Shown: positions 17,836-27,311, counted from the first letter of the stretch. The stretch: 60,138 nucleotides of DNA from Candidatus Eisenbacteria bacterium (GCA_030017955.1 JASEGR010000006.1:1-60138); one strand, 5' to 3'. Notes: generated from the sequence alone by a model not told the origin. Program-made: numbers and translations.

Positions 17836-18669
17836 CTAGCTGTGAACCGCCTGTTTCTTCGTAAACTCTTCAAGAGAACGTTTCTCATCTGCAAGGTACA
17901 TTTTGAGCCGTCCGATCATGAGGTCGAAATCAACCTCATGGGCGTCGAAATCCGGGCCGTCCACACAGGCAAACTTGGTTTTACCGCCAACGCTCACCCT
18001 GCAGGCCCCGCACATGCCGGTCCCATCCACCATGATTGAGTTGAGGCTGACCAGCGTCTTTATGCCGTACGGCCTTGTGACCTCAGCCACAGCCTTCATC
18101 ATGACTACAGGTCCGACTGCCATCACGAGGGAAATTGGCTTCCCCCGGTCGATTATCTTTCTGAGTTCATCTATCACGAGTCCCTTAACGCCGTACGAAC
18201 CGTCATCAGTCGTTATCAAGAGCTCATCACTTGCAGCTCTCATCTCATCTTCCAGGATGAGCAGGGACTTCGTCCTTGCTCCAATGATCGAGATGCAGTA
18301 GTTGCCCGCCTCCTTGAAAGCCCTGGCAACAGGATATTCCTCCGCTATCCCTATCCCTCCGCCGATGCAGACCACAGTTCCGTATTTCTTTATCTCGGAA
18401 GGCTTCCCGAGCGGCCCGACAACGTCGGCAAGCGAATCTCCCTTCGAGAGCGTCCCAAGGTGCACCGTGGTCTTCCCCACTTTCTGAAAGATCAGGGTCA
18501 GAAGCCCGTCACGAGCGTCAACGATCGTGAGAGGGATTCTCTCTCCCTTCTCGTCAATTCTGATGAGAACGAACTGTCCCGGAAGCGCCTTCGATGCAAT
18601 CAGCCCTGCCGTCACCTTGATGAGGCAGATTGTCTCATGCAGGTCTTTTTTCTCAACTATCTCAAACAA
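17836..18669 (-). CDS. nfnA: NADH-dependent ferredoxin:NADP oxidoreductase, small subunit (NfnA)
   Basis: 277 residues, the usual NfnA/SudB length. An N-terminal FAD-binding barrel (PGQFVLIRIDEKGERIPLTI) is followed by an NAD-binding domain (GTVVCIGGGIGIAEEYPVAR) and a C-terminal [2Fe-2S] site with Asp and three Cys in VDGTGMCGACRVSVGG and FACVDGPDFDAHEVDF. These features match the subunit that binds NAD(H) in the electron-bifurcating complex with NfnB. It overlaps ndk upstream by 13 bases. Confidence 0.9.
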   Translation of the reverse strand: MFEIVEKKDLHETICLIKVTAGLIASKALPGQFVLIRIDEKGERIPLTIVDARDGLLTLIFQKVGKTTVHLGTLSKGDSLADVVGPLGKPSEIKKYGTVVCIGGGIGIAEEYPVARAFKEAGNYCISIIGARTKSLLILEDEMRAASDELLITTDDGSYGVKGLVIDELRKIIDRGKPISLVMAVGPVVMMKAVAEVTRPYGIKTLVSLNSIMVDGTGMCGACRVSVGGKTKFACVDGPDFDAHEVDFDLMIGRLKMYLADEKRSLEEFTKKQAVHS

Positions 18670-19082
18670 GTTTCAACCCTCCCGGAGAAGAACTCAATCT
18701 CTTCGCTTGCCGTACCGCTCGAATCAGATGCATGGACCGAGTTTCTCTGCTTGTCGACTCCAAACCTCTCCCTGATTGTTCCCGGAGATGCCTGGCTGGG
18801 ATCCGTCGAACCCACGAGCTTTCTCAATTTCTCCACCGCCCCGTTTCCCTCCAGCACGCAGACAACACACGGCCCGCTTGACATATACTTCACAAGACTA
18901 TCGATGAACGGTTTTCCCTCATGCACCTTGTAGAACCTTCTCGCATCCGGCTCACTGAGCCTCAGCATTGACATGCTCAGAATGGAGAAACCGCCGCTTT
19001 CCACAGAGGAGAGAATCTGACCGATAAGGTTCCTCTCGACTGCGTCAGGTTTGATTATGAGGAGTGTCCTCTCAACCCCCAC
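18657..19082 (-). CDS. ndk: Nucleoside diphosphate kinase
   Basis: 141 residues from a GTG at 19082, giving the expected N terminus VERTLLIIKPDAVERNLIGQ; an upstream ATG would add about 37 foreign residues inside korC. The active-site His is in RNSVHASDSSGTASEEIEFF and the phosphate-binding region is present. It exchanges terminal phosphates among nucleoside di- and triphosphates, and could use the GTP or ATP formed by the succinyl-CoA synthetase in the same cluster. It overlaps korC by 11 bases. Confidence 0.95.
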   Translation of the reverse strand: MGVERTLLIIKPDAVERNLIGQILSSVESGGFSILSMSMLRLSEPDARRFYKVHEGKPFIDSLVKYMSSGPCVVCVLEGNGAVEKLRKLVGSTDPSQASPGTIRERFGVDKQRNSVHASDSSGTASEEIEFFSGRVETCLR

Positions 19083-19683
19083 AGACTTCCCTTCCAAGCT
19101 CAGATCCAAGCTCCAGCGCGCGCCTGTTGAGATCGAGGCTCTTCTTTGGAACGCGCCCCTCAACGGCCTTGAGAAGAGCATCTCTTGATACAATTCCGGT
19201 GACTTCTCTCAACACCCCAAGGGAAACGACATTCGTTGCAACTTCGGTCCCAAGCCTTTCTCTCGTAAGTCTCTTGAGAGGTATCTTCACTATTCTTTGG
19301 GTTGCCTCGGGAAATTCCTTTATTGTCGTTGTGTCAGCGATAACAGTCCCGTTCTTCTTCACACGCGGCAAATAGCTCTTTAGCGACTCTGGCGTTAGGC
19401 AGAGAAGGAAGTCCAGGAATGTGACTTTCGGCGTGTCGATTTCCTCAGACGAGATTATCACGTCCGATGCGCTCTTCCCGCCCCTTGCCTCAGGCCCGTA
19501 ATTCTCAGTCTGGGCAACCATTTTGCCGTCGAAGACGAACGCCGCCTCGGCCAGGATGACCCCTGCCAATATAAGTCCCTGGCCGCCCTCACCGCTCAAT
19601 CTGACAGCCACCTCTGAACCTGCGGGCAGAGAACCAGAATTCCTGCCCGGGTGAGAATCTATTCCTGTCTGCTTAGGATTCAC
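19072..19683 (-). CDS. korC: 2-oxoacid:ferredoxin oxidoreductase, gamma subunit
   Basis: 203 residues from a GTG at 19683 behind GGAGG, overlapping korB by 11 bases. The gamma domain is recognised by VRLSGEGGQGLILAGVILAE and QTENYGPEARGGKSASDVII. It forms part of the alpha-beta-gamma-delta enzyme encoded by the four adjacent genes, probably the 2-oxoglutarate enzyme given sucCD upstream. Confidence 0.93.
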   Translation of the reverse strand: MNPKQTGIDSHPGRNSGSLPAGSEVAVRLSGEGGQGLILAGVILAEAAFVFDGKMVAQTENYGPEARGGKSASDVIISSEEIDTPKVTFLDFLLCLTPESLKSYLPRVKKNGTVIADTTTIKEFPEATQRIVKIPLKRLTRERLGTEVATNVVSLGVLREVTGIVSRDALLKAVEGRVPKKSLDLNRRALELGSELGREVCGG

Positions 19684-20530
19684 TTTTTGCCCCTCCGGTC
19701 TTTCCCCCGAGTCTCTCAATGAGTTTGTCGTACTCATCCACGTATTCCGGCGCATCCTTTTGGAAAAGAACGCCGGTGGAAAACTTGCTGTTCTTCTCTT
19801 CCGGTGGAAGCTTCTGCCAGCTCTGAATGGGAACTGCATGCTCTTTCTGCCACCGGAGCATATCAATCTGAGACTTGAAATCGTTGTATCTTCCGTACAC
19901 GGTGTAGCAGTTGGATACGGCCTCTATGAGAGAGAATCCTCGCTTCTTGATTCCTCCTGCAATCAATGTCTCCAGTCTTCTCGCATTGTAGACAGCTTCT
20001 CTCGCCACGTAAGTTGCGCCGGATGCCCTTGCAAGGTCGCAGATATCAAAAGGTGGCTCAATGTTTCCGTGACGGGCAGTGCTTCCGGAAGAACCCTGCG
20101 GCGTCGTAGGAGAGTACTGTCCTCCGGTCATACCGTATGTCTCATTATTCACAACAATCGCCGTCAAATCTATGTTTCTTCTGGCTGCGTGAATGAAATG
20201 GTTTCCACCGATGGCGATGGCATCCCCGTCACCCATGATTACGACGACGGTAAGCTCGGGCTTTGCGAACTTTATTCCTGTGGCAAATGCAATCGCTCTT
20301 CCGTGCGTGGTATGAAGTCCGCAGAAGTCAAGATAGACCGGCATTCTTGACGTGCAGCCGATTCCGGAGACGACGACGATCTTGTTTCTGTCTATTCCAA
20401 GACTGTTCACCGCTCTCAGAAAGGCTCCCATGACTATCCCCACACCGCACCCAGCGCACCACACGCTGGGAAATCTCTTGTGAGGCCTTAGGTAACCTGT
20501 CACAACTTTTGTAACCGGGGCTACTGGCAT
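19673..20530 (-). CDS. korB: 2-oxoacid:ferredoxin oxidoreductase, beta (TPP-binding) subunit
   Basis: 285 residues. It binds thiamine diphosphate: VWCAGCGVGIVMGAFLRAVN, GIGCTSRMPVYLDF, and the Mg/TPP motif VVIMGDGDAIAIGGNHFIHA followed by NNETYGMTGGQYSPTTPQGS. Together with the alpha, gamma and delta subunits it should interconvert 2-oxoglutarate plus CoA and succinyl-CoA plus CO2, reducing ferredoxin. It starts two bases after the korA stop. Confidence 0.95.
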   Translation of the reverse strand: MPVAPVTKVVTGYLRPHKRFPSVWCAGCGVGIVMGAFLRAVNSLGIDRNKIVVVSGIGCTSRMPVYLDFCGLHTTHGRAIAFATGIKFAKPELTVVVIMGDGDAIAIGGNHFIHAARRNIDLTAIVVNNETYGMTGGQYSPTTPQGSSGSTARHGNIEPPFDICDLARASGATYVAREAVYNARRLETLIAGGIKKRGFSLIEAVSNCYTVYGRYNDFKSQIDMLRWQKEHAVPIQSWQKLPPEEKNSKFSTGVLFQKDAPEYVDEYDKLIERLGGKTGGAKSES

Positions 20531-20532
20531 AT

Positions 20533-21657
20533 TTAACCTTTCGTTATCGCCTCCAGAATCTCTTCCGGATCGAAAAGTTCACCGTCGACTTTGGAAAGTC
20601 TGGTCACCTTTGTCTTTCCCGCTACTGCCCTCTCAACCTCTCTTACAGCTTGTCCCATGTTGAGCTCGGGCACAAGTATCTCTCTCACGTGCGAACCGAG
20701 GTTCCTGAGCTCATGTTCAGGGAAAGGCCAGACAAGTCTCGGCCTCAAGAGGCCGGCCTTTATCCCCTTTTGCCTCGCAAGTGTGACCGCTCTCTTTGCC
20801 ACTCTTGCGCTGCAGCCATATGCAAAGACGACGAAATCCGCATCATCCATAAGGAAACTGTAGGAAGACGCGTACTTCTTCGAGACCATGTCCATTTTCG
20901 AGACAAGCGCTCTTATGTTGGCATCAATCTCGTTAGGTTTGAGGGTTGAGAATCCCCTCTCGTCATGAGTGAGTCCAGTAATGTGGTATCTGTAGCCTTC
21001 TCCGAAGTTCGCAAGCGGTGTTATCTCGCCGGGTCTTCTCCTGAACGGGATATAGTCTTCGGGTTTCTCTTTTGGTTTCATCCGCTCGACAACGTGCAGA
21101 TTGTCAAACAACGACAGGTCAACCCCTTCTCTCACGTGCCCTATGACTTCATCAAGGAGGACAACTGTCGGCATCCTGAACTCTTCAGAGATATTGAAAG
21201 CGGTTACCATGAGCTCCACGGTTTCCGCCGCAGACCACGGCGCTACGGCCGCAATCGGATGATCGCCATGGCTTCCCCACATGACCTGCATGAAATCGCC
21301 CTGAGAAGGAAGGGTCGGAAGTCCCGTTGACGGCCCGCCCCGCTGGACATCGATGAAAACGCAAGGAATCTCCGCCATCCCTGCGTACCCTATGGTCTCC
21401 TGCATCAGTGAGAAGCCCGGGCCGCTCGTCGCGGTCATGGCCTTCGCACCGGCAATGGAGGCCCCAATGATGGCGGAGGCCGAGGCAATCTCATCCTCCA
21501 TCTGAATGAACTTCCCTCCTAGTCTGGGCAGCACGCCCGAAACATACTCTGCGATTTCAGACGATGGAGTGATCGGATAGCCGGCAAAGAAGGTGAGACC
21601 CGCCCTCACCGCCCCCTCAACACAGGCTTCGTTTCCCTGGATTAGTTTTGGTTTCAT
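20533..21657 (-). CDS. korA: 2-oxoacid:ferredoxin oxidoreductase, alpha subunit
   Basis: 374 residues with the pyrimidine-binding fold of the alpha subunit. GNEACVEGAVRAGLTFFAGY-PITPSSEIAE at the N terminus, MEDEIASASAIIGASIAGAK and TATSGPGFSLMQETIGYAGM are typical. A C-terminal transketolase-like domain follows (LLRPRLVWPFPEHEL). The short gaps to korD and korB indicate a single operon. Confidence 0.95.
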   Translation of the reverse strand: MKPKLIQGNEACVEGAVRAGLTFFAGYPITPSSEIAEYVSGVLPRLGGKFIQMEDEIASASAIIGASIAGAKAMTATSGPGFSLMQETIGYAGMAEIPCVFIDVQRGGPSTGLPTLPSQGDFMQVMWGSHGDHPIAAVAPWSAAETVELMVTAFNISEEFRMPTVVLLDEVIGHVREGVDLSLFDNLHVVERMKPKEKPEDYIPFRRRPGEITPLANFGEGYRYHITGLTHDERGFSTLKPNEIDANIRALVSKMDMVSKKYASSYSFLMDDADFVVFAYGCSARVAKRAVTLARQKGIKAGLLRPRLVWPFPEHELRNLGSHVREILVPELNMGQAVREVERAVAGKTKVTRLSKVDGELFDPEEILEAITKG

Positions 21658-21659
21658 TT

Positions 21660-21968
21660 TCAGTCCGCCACCTTTTCTACTGTTATTGCAAAGTCAGGAC
21701 ACCTGAGCTCGCAGAGTTTACAGTCGTTGCATTTCGAAATCGCAACCACGACCGGGAAACCATCGTCTCGCGGCTCGAGCACTTTTGTCGGACAGAACTC
21801 TATGCATATCCCGCAGCTCTTGCAGCATGTTTCCGAGATTCTTATTGTTATCTTCCCGTTTTCAAAGACAAGGAATCCACCCTCTTCTTTTGCGTGGGTG
21901 TCTTCATCGTGGTGTTCCATGCTCTCTCTACGGAGAGACCCCGCCTTTTCTACGTCCTCTTTCTCCAT
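21660..21968 (-). CDS. korD: 2-oxoacid:ferredoxin oxidoreductase, delta subunit (2[4Fe-4S] ferredoxin)
   Basis: 102 residues from the ATG at 21968, two bases after the sucD stop; an upstream start would lie in sucD. Two [4Fe-4S] motifs are present: CCKSCGICIEFCPTKVLE and CNDCKLCELRCPDFAI. It passes electrons from the TPP site to soluble ferredoxin. The first 40 residues are charged and not conserved in the family. Confidence 0.92.
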   Translation of the reverse strand: MEKEDVEKAGSLRRESMEHHDEDTHAKEEGGFLVFENGKITIRISETCCKSCGICIEFCPTKVLEPRDDGFPVVVAISKCNDCKLCELRCPDFAITVEKVAD

Positions 21969-21970
21969 CG

Positions 21971-22858
21971 CTATTTCCTTCCACCCTTTCTGGAAAGTGC
22001 CTCTTTCACAAGCGGGTTTATCTCTGAAGGAGTCTCTGCCACTCTGCATCCCGCAGCCCTCAGAGCTTCAAGCTTCTCTTTGGCAGTTCCCGACCCTCCG
22101 GAGACTATTGCCCCCGCATGCCCCATTCTTTTTCCAGGCGGAGCAGTCTTACCTGCGACAAACCCGACGACCGGCTTTGACAGCTTTTCCTTGATGAACC
22201 TGGCTGCATCTTCTTCGTCGGAGCCGCCAATCTCACCGATCAGAACTATGGCCTTGGTCTCGTCATCTTTCTCAAACAGGGTCAGCACATCCACAAAATT
22301 CGTCCCTGGGACAGGGTCCCCGCCGATTCCCACACAAGTCGTCTGTCCGATTCCTGCCCGGGTGAGATTGCTCACTACTTCATACGTCAGAGTTCCGCTT
22401 CGGGAGACTACGCCTACCGGCCCCGGGGAGTGGATCTCGCCGGGCATGATTCCGACTTTGCACTTCCCGGGAGAAATTATTCCCGGGCAGTTGGGTCCTA
22501 TCAACCGTATGCCGCGCTCGCTCATGTACTCCGCCGCCTTCACCATTTCAAGCGTTGGGACTCCCTCCGTGATGCATACTATAAGCTCAATCCCGGCGCC
22601 GCACGCCTCATAGATGGCATCGGGCGCAAAAGAAGCCGGGACATAGACGCAAGATGTGTTGGCTCCCGTTTTCCTTACTGCTTCCACCACAGAGTCGAAA
22701 ACCGGGATGTCCTGAACCGATGTCCCGCCTTTCCCCGGCGTGACTCCGGCAACCACTTTCGTTCCGTACTCCTTCATCTTTAACGCATGAAAAGAACCGT
22801 CTCTTCCTGTTATTCCTTGCACAACGAGTTTCGTGTTGTTTCCGACGAGTATGCTCAA
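21971..22858 (-). CDS. sucD: Succinyl-CoA synthetase, alpha subunit
   Basis: 295 residues, the typical length. [20 protein letters not shown] and [20 protein letters not shown] form the CoA-binding region, and the phosphorylated His is in [20 protein letters not shown]. With SucC it interconverts succinyl-CoA and succinate with substrate-level phosphorylation. Its start overlaps the sucC stop by four bases. Confidence 0.96.
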   Translation of the reverse strand: MSILVGNNTKLVVQGITGRDGSFHALKMKEYGTKVVAGVTPGKGGTSVQDIPVFDSVVEAVRKTGANTSCVYVPASFAPDAIYEACGAGIELIVCITEGVPTLEMVKAAEYMSERGIRLIGPNCPGIISPGKCKVGIMPGEIHSPGPVGVVSRSGTLTYEVVSNLTRAGIGQTTCVGIGGDPVPGTNFVDVLTLFEKDDETKAIVLIGEIGGSDEEDAARFIKEKLSKPVVGFVAGKTAPPGKRMGHAGAIVSGGSGTAKEKLEALRAAGCRVAETPSEINPLVKEALSRKGGRK

Positions 22859-23997
22859 GAGGCCACCCCCCTTGCTTTCGCCACCACGTCCTTCACTCCT
22901 TCATCCATAATCGTTGTTGACCGAAGCCCCTTTTCCGAGAGAATCTTCCGCGCCGCGTCCTCGTTGGTCCCGGTCAGCCTTATCACGATCGGGATATCAG
23001 TCTTCACCGTCTTGAGCGATTCCACGAGCCCCAGGGCAACATCATCGCACCTCGTAATGCCTCCAAAGATGTTGAAGAAGATTGCCTTCACGTTCTTGTC
23101 CGAAAGTAGAATTCCCATCGCCGCTTTTACCTTGTCAGGGTTGGAGCTTCCGCCGATATCAAGGAAGTTCGCGGGCTCCGCACCGAAGTGCTTTATGAGG
23201 TCCATGGTAGCCATTGCGAGTCCGGCTCCATTTACAACACAGCCCACGTTTCCGTCAAGCTTGACATAGCTCAAACCCTTCTCCCTGGCAACGGCCTCGT
23301 TTTTGTCTTCGCCGTCCTTGTCCCTCAGGAGCTCAAGCTCGCCATGCTTGAAGAGCGCGTTGTCGTCAAGATTCACCTTGGCATCAAGTGCGATCACGTC
23401 GCCGCTCTTTGTGAGCACAAGAGGATTTATCTCCGCAAGAGATGCGTCACATTCAAGGAATAGTCTCCAGAGCTTTGGGACGACAGAGGCTATCTTCAGA
23501 GCCACACTCTTGTCCTTCTCAATTCCAAAAGCGATTTCCCTTGCCTGGAATTGAAGGAGCCCGTTCCACGGATCAAAATGAAGTCTGAGAATCTTCTCCG
23601 GAGTCCGCCTCGCAACTTCCTCGATTTCGATCCCGCCTTCAGCGCTCGCCATCACAAGCGGAAGTCTTTTTCTCCTGTCAACAAGAATCCCGAGATAGTA
23701 CTCCTTTGCGATGTCCAGGCTTTCGGCAACAAGAAGCTTCCTAACCGGAAGGCCCTTGATCTGCATGCCCAGAATGGCCGCGGCATTCTCACCGACTTCA
23801 TCAGGCGTACGCGCGAATTTTATTCCGCCTGCTTTGCCCCTTCCTCCGACAAGCACTTGTGCTTTTAGCACAACCGGAAATCCGATCTTGGCGGCGGCGC
23901 TCTTCGCTTCTTCCTTCGAAGAAGCAACAACGCCTTTTGGCACCGGAATACCGGACTTCGCGAAAAGCTCCTTTGCCTGATACTCGTGAATGTTCAT
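22855..23997 (-). CDS. sucC: Succinyl-CoA synthetase, beta subunit
   Basis: 380 residues. [20 protein letters not shown] begins the ATP-grasp domain; [40 protein letters not shown] and [16 protein letters not shown] are conserved. Together with the adjacent sucD and kor genes it forms the succinyl-CoA segment of an oxidative, reductive or split TCA cycle. It overlaps the upstream cPGS-like gene by four bases. Confidence 0.96.
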   Translation of the reverse strand: MNIHEYQAKELFAKSGIPVPKGVVASSKEEAKSAAAKIGFPVVLKAQVLVGGRGKAGGIKFARTPDEVGENAAAILGMQIKGLPVRKLLVAESLDIAKEYYLGILVDRRKRLPLVMASAEGGIEIEEVARRTPEKILRLHFDPWNGLLQFQAREIAFGIEKDKSVALKIASVVPKLWRLFLECDASLAEINPLVLTKSGDVIALDAKVNLDDNALFKHGELELLRDKDGEDKNEAVAREKGLSYVKLDGNVGCVVNGAGLAMATMDLIKHFGAEPANFLDIGGSSNPDKVKAAMGILLSDKNVKAIFFNIFGGITRCDDVALGLVESLKTVKTDIPIVIRLTGTNEDAARKILSEKGLRSTTIMDEGVKDVVAKARGVAS

Positions 23998-25340
23998 TTG
24001 TTCACTCCGCTCCTTATCCGTGAGACAAAACCATGAACCACCTCTCTCAGGTCCGGCTTTCCCTTCTCCCTGACGTCGTACCTTGCTCTTACCGACGGTT
24101 TCTTGACATTTATCATTCTTCTCAAGTCAATGGGTGTGGCAACGAGCACAGAATCACATGAACAGGAGTTCACCGTCTCCTCAAGATCCTTGATCTGTGA
24201 TGCAATGTACCCCAAGGCGGGAAGCACAGGCCCGATGTGTGGAAACTTCTTGAAGACCTCTCTTAGCTCGCCCCTGGCGAAGGGCCTCGGATCTACAATC
24301 TCGCTGGCCCCTAAGTTCTTCGCTGCGATGTAACCTGCCCCAAACGGCATTTCACCATGAGTAATAGTCGGTCCGTCTTCGATAACAAGAACCCGTTTCC
24401 CCTGGATGAGCGAAGGCGAATCAACGCTAATCGGAGATTCGGTCTCAACGAAAATGCAGGTCGGATTCACGGACCTCACGTTCTTTTTGACGGTGGAGAT
24501 ATCCTCTGCCTTCGCAGTATCCACCTTGTTTATTACAACAACATCAGCAAGTCTAACGCTGGTTTCACCTGCATGATATCTCAGCTCATGTCCGGCCCTG
24601 TGAGGGTCTGCCACAACAAGCTGAAGCCAGGGTTTGAAGAATGACAAATCATTGTTTCCACCGTCCCACAAGAGAAAGTCAGCCTCCTTCGAGGCTGCGT
24701 TCAGGATTTCTCCGTAGGCAACTCCGGCGAAAACCACTACTCCCTTCTCGATGTGAGGTTCGTATTCCTCTCTCTCTTCAATCGTACAGTTATGCCGGTC
24801 GAGATCCTCAAATGTCTCAAACCGCTGAACGCCCTGCTTGGTAAGGTCTCCGTACGGCATCGGATGACGCACAACCACCACCTTGTGGCCGTCTTCCCTC
24901 AGAATCTCCGCCACCCTTCTTGTGACCGCGCTTTTTCCGCATCCGGTTCTCACGGCAAGCACCGATATGACCGGGACCTTGCTCTCAAGCATTGTCTCAG
25001 ACGTGCCTATGATTGAAAAGCACGCGCCAAGCGATAAGATAAGCGACGCCTTGTGCATCACGTATTCGTGAGAGACATCGCTGTACGCAAAGACGACCTC
25101 CATGACACCGTTATCCTTGACAAGCGATGGAAGTTCTTCCTCCGGGTGAATCGGAATGCCGCGGGGATAGAATCCCCCCGACAAAGAAGGCGGATAGACC
25201 CTTTTGTCAATGTGGGGAATCTGGGTCGCAGTGAACGCAACGACTTCGTACTGCTCCTTGTCCTTGAAGAAGAGATTGAAATTGTGGAAATCCCTTCCCC
25301 CTGCTCCCATGATGATGACTTTTCTTCTCTCCACGACCAT
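23994..25340 (-). CDS. Cyclic 2,3-diphosphoglycerate synthetase-like P-loop GTPase
   Basis: About 448 residues from the ATG at 25340; a longer frame to 25490 runs through an intergenic palindrome and is not used. The N-terminal half has a Rossmann-like start (KVIIMGAGGRDFHNFNLFFK) and the middle a P-loop, AVRTGCGKSAVTRRVAEIL, with ADVVVINKVDTAKAEDI as the NKxD base-specificity motif, so it should bind GTP or ATP. Proteins like this are usually annotated as cyclic 2,3-diphosphoglycerate synthetase, after the methanogen enzyme, but occur in many bacteria with unknown function. It is the first gene of the long - strand array and overlaps sucC by four bases, so it may serve central metabolism. 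Confidence 0.78.
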   Translation of the reverse strand: MVVERRKVIIMGAGGRDFHNFNLFFKDKEQYEVVAFTATQIPHIDKRVYPPSLSGGFYPRGIPIHPEEELPSLVKDNGVMEVVFAYSDVSHEYVMHKASLILSLGACFSIIGTSETMLESKVPVISVLAVRTGCGKSAVTRRVAEILREDGHKVVVVRHPMPYGDLTKQGVQRFETFEDLDRHNCTIEEREEYEPHIEKGVVVFAGVAYGEILNAASKEADFLLWDGGNNDLSFFKPWLQLVVADPHRAGHELRYHAGETSVRLADVVVINKVDTAKAEDISTVKKNVRSVNPTCIFVETESPISVDSPSLIQGKRVLVIEDGPTITHGEMPFGAGYIAAKNLGASEIVDPRPFARGELREVFKKFPHIGPVLPALGYIASQIKDLEETVNSCSCDSVLVATPIDLRRMINVKKPSVRARYDVREKGKPDLREVVHGFVSRIRSGVNK

Positions 25341-25378
25341 GCTCCCTATTTCTTCACCGGATTCTCGCTCCTCGCCAA

Positions 25379-25398
25379 CCTCTCCCCACGGGGAGAGG
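25379..25398. repeat. CCTCTCCCC/GGGGAGAGG palindromic repeat
   Basis: CCTCTCCCC (25379-25387) and GGGGAGAGG (25390-25398) form a 9-bp perfect inverted repeat around AC, extended outside by imperfect arms (CCTCGCCAA before, TTGAGGTGAGG after). From memory, elements of this type are very common intergenic sequences in many bacterial genomes. Confidence 0.6.
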
Positions 25399-25638
25399 AT
25401 TGAGGTGAGGGGATTTGATGAATTAAGTCGCCACGCCGCCGTCCCCTTGTGCAAAACAGCACCTGAGCAGGAGCCCCTGGCGAATCCCAATCACAAAAAA
25501 AGGGCATCCGGCGACAGAATTGCCCCCTCTATCCCCTTGCGAATAGGCCTACCTTTGCCTACCCCAATAGCTTACACATGAACTACGCTACGTGAGAAAA
25601 TCCGCCTATCGTGCTTCGTAACCTCTGCCGGTCACGAC

Positions 25639-25662
25639 AAGCGGGACATTGCTGTCCCGTTT
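25639..25662 (-). terminator. Terminator of the hldE1-hldE2 operon
   Basis: CGGGACA (25642-25648) pairs perfectly with TGTCCCG (25653-25659) around TTGC, extended by AAG/TTT with one G-U pair. It lies 115 bases after the hldE2 stop. The T-run is on the + strand, so it may act in both directions. Confidence 0.5.
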
Positions 25663-25776
25663 GTCCTAGTCAATGTTTAGCCAGTCCAAGTGTCAGGGAA
25701 CAAAAACGCTACCATGAAGCCCACCCTTTGTCAACAACCTGGAAAGAAAATGGAGACAGGGATGGGGGTTCTCAGC

Positions 25777-26256
25777 TTAACTGCATGTCCGGCGCGAGAT
25801 TATATCCACAATCGAAGAGGTTGATTTGCCTTTGACCTCGGGGATGATCACGACCTCGCCGCCCGATGCTTCCACGGTGTCCTTGCCTACAACCTCGTCA
25901 ATTGCGTAGTCGCCGCCTTTCACAAGGACATCCGGAGTGAGAAAATCTATGAGAAGTGCCGGAGTTTCCTCATCAAAAAGACACACGTAGTCGACACTCC
26001 TGAGCTCGCAAAGTAAGAAAGCCCTGTCTTCTTCCGGGACGATGGGCCTTCCCTTTCCCTTTATTGCCCTCACAGACTTGTCGGTGTTCAAGCCGATCAC
26101 GAGGATGTCGCCCAGGGATCTAGCCTTTCTCAAATACTCAATATGGCCCCTGTGAAGAATGTCAAAACATCCGTTTGTGAACACGACCTTCTTGCTATGG
26201 AGTTTTGCCCGTTCCCTAATCTCTCTCAACCTGTCTCTGGTCACCACTTCGCCCAT
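25777..26256 (-). CDS. hldE2: D-glycero-beta-D-manno-heptose 1-phosphate adenylyltransferase
   Basis: 159 residues, the C-terminal half of the two-domain HldE of enterobacteria, here a separate protein (also called RfaE2). It attaches AMP to heptose 1-phosphate to make ADP-heptose for the lipopolysaccharide core. The nucleotidyltransferase signature is FTNGCFDILHRGHIEYLRKA (HxGH as HRGH), with DILVIGLNTDKSVRAIKGKG following. It lies 35 bases after hldE1 and should be co-transcribed with it. Confidence 0.95.
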   Translation of the reverse strand: MGEVVTRDRLREIRERAKLHSKKVVFTNGCFDILHRGHIEYLRKARSLGDILVIGLNTDKSVRAIKGKGRPIVPEEDRAFLLCELRSVDYVCLFDEETPALLIDFLTPDVLVKGGDYAIDEVVGKDTVEASGGEVVIIPEVKGKSTSSIVDIISRRTCS

Positions 26257-26291
26257 TACTCTCTCTTTTCTGCCCGGAACATTTCGGGATC

Positions 26292-27311
26292 CTACTTTTT
26301 CCCGCCGGTGCCTTTCAGATTCTCCGGATTCAGATCTTCCCGGAAGGAGGCGTAAATCTCTTCACGGGTGGTCGCCGCAGTTCCGAGCTCTCTTATCACG
26401 AGGCCGGCGGCATGATTTGAGATCTCAGCCGCTTCCCTGAAATCTCCTCCTGCGGAAACAGCAAGCGCGAACGCGGAGACAACCGTGTCGCCGGCTCCTG
26501 TCACGTCATAAACATGTCTCGCAACGGTCGGGAAATGAGTCACGCTTCCGTTCTTTTCAAAAAGGGTCATCCCCTTATCTCCCCTCGTGATGAGGACTGC
26601 CTCGCATCCGAGTCTCCTCCTCAGGCCGGAGCCGACTTCGCGAAGCGAGGCTTCATCCACTATCTTCTTCCCGAACGCCGTGCTTGCCTCTATCTGATTG
26701 GGCGTGATCAGGCTCACGCCTCTGTAACTTGGGAAATGTGATTCCTTGGGGTCAACGAAAACTGGAACTCTCATTTTTCGAGCCAGCAAGAGAAAATTCT
26801 TCAACAAAGACGGTGTTATTACTCCTTTCCCGTAGTCGGAAATCACGCAGGCATCAAACCTGCCGATCTCCGAGCGGATCCCGGAAAGAAGCTTCCTTGC
26901 GACTTCGGCCTTCGGTCCTTCACGTGTTTCCTGGTCGGCTCTTACGACCTGCTGATTATGTGCGATGATTCTCGTCTTGAGAGTTGTTACCCGCCCCTTC
27001 TCAGCCAGTATGCCGGAACTGCTTATCCCCTGCCTGCCGAGCTCTTTAGTGAGAATTCTTCCGTTTAGATCATTCCCGATGACAGTTGCAAGAAAAGGCT
27101 TTCCGCCAAGAGAGCGGATATTTTGAGCGACGTTTCCGGCGCCGCCAAGCCGGTAGGATTCCGAGAGAACGTCCACGACGGGTACGGGTGCCTCCGGGGA
27201 GATTCTCCATACAGTTCCCCAGAGATACTTATCAAGCATGATATCCCCGAGGACAAGGATTCTCCTTCCCCTCATCCCCTTGAGCAGTTCTTTCAACCTC
27301 TTTTCGTTCAC
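26292..27311 (-). CDS. hldE1: D-glycero-beta-D-manno-heptose-7-phosphate kinase
   Basis: 339 residues from a GTG at 27311 (VNEKRLKELLKGMRG); the frame extends to 27374 but without a ribosome binding site. A PfkB-type sugar kinase (RfaE1) with ILVLGDIMLDKYLWGTVWRI, the substrate region LGGAGNVAQNIRSLGGKP and the ATP/anion-hole motif YDVTGAGDTVVSAFALAVSA. It phosphorylates heptose 7-phosphate at C1. Together with hldE2 it shows the organism makes heptose-containing lipopolysaccharide. Confidence 0.95.
   Translation of the reverse strand: MNEKRLKELLKGMRGRRILVLGDIMLDKYLWGTVWRISPEAPVPVVDVLSESYRLGGAGNVAQNIRSLGGKPFLATVIGNDLNGRILTKELGRQGISSSGILAEKGRVTTLKTRIIAHNQQVVRADQETREGPKAEVARKLLSGIRSEIGRFDACVISDYGKGVITPSLLKNFLLLARKMRVPVFVDPKESHFPSYRGVSLITPNQIEASTAFGKKIVDEASLREVGSGLRRRLGCEAVLITRGDKGMTLFEKNGSVTHFPTVARHVYDVTGAGDTVVSAFALAVSAGGDFREAAEISNHAAGLVIRELGTAATTREEIYASFREDLNPENLKGTGGKK

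Larger units (their letters stand above)
25341..25776. other. Intergenic region with palindromic repeat and terminator
   Basis: I see no gene in these 436 bases between the GTPase start and the hldE2 stop. They contain the GC-rich palindrome at 25379-25398 and the terminator at 25639-25662. The promoter of the long - strand array should lie here, but I could not find a convincing pair of hexamers. Confidence 0.5.
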
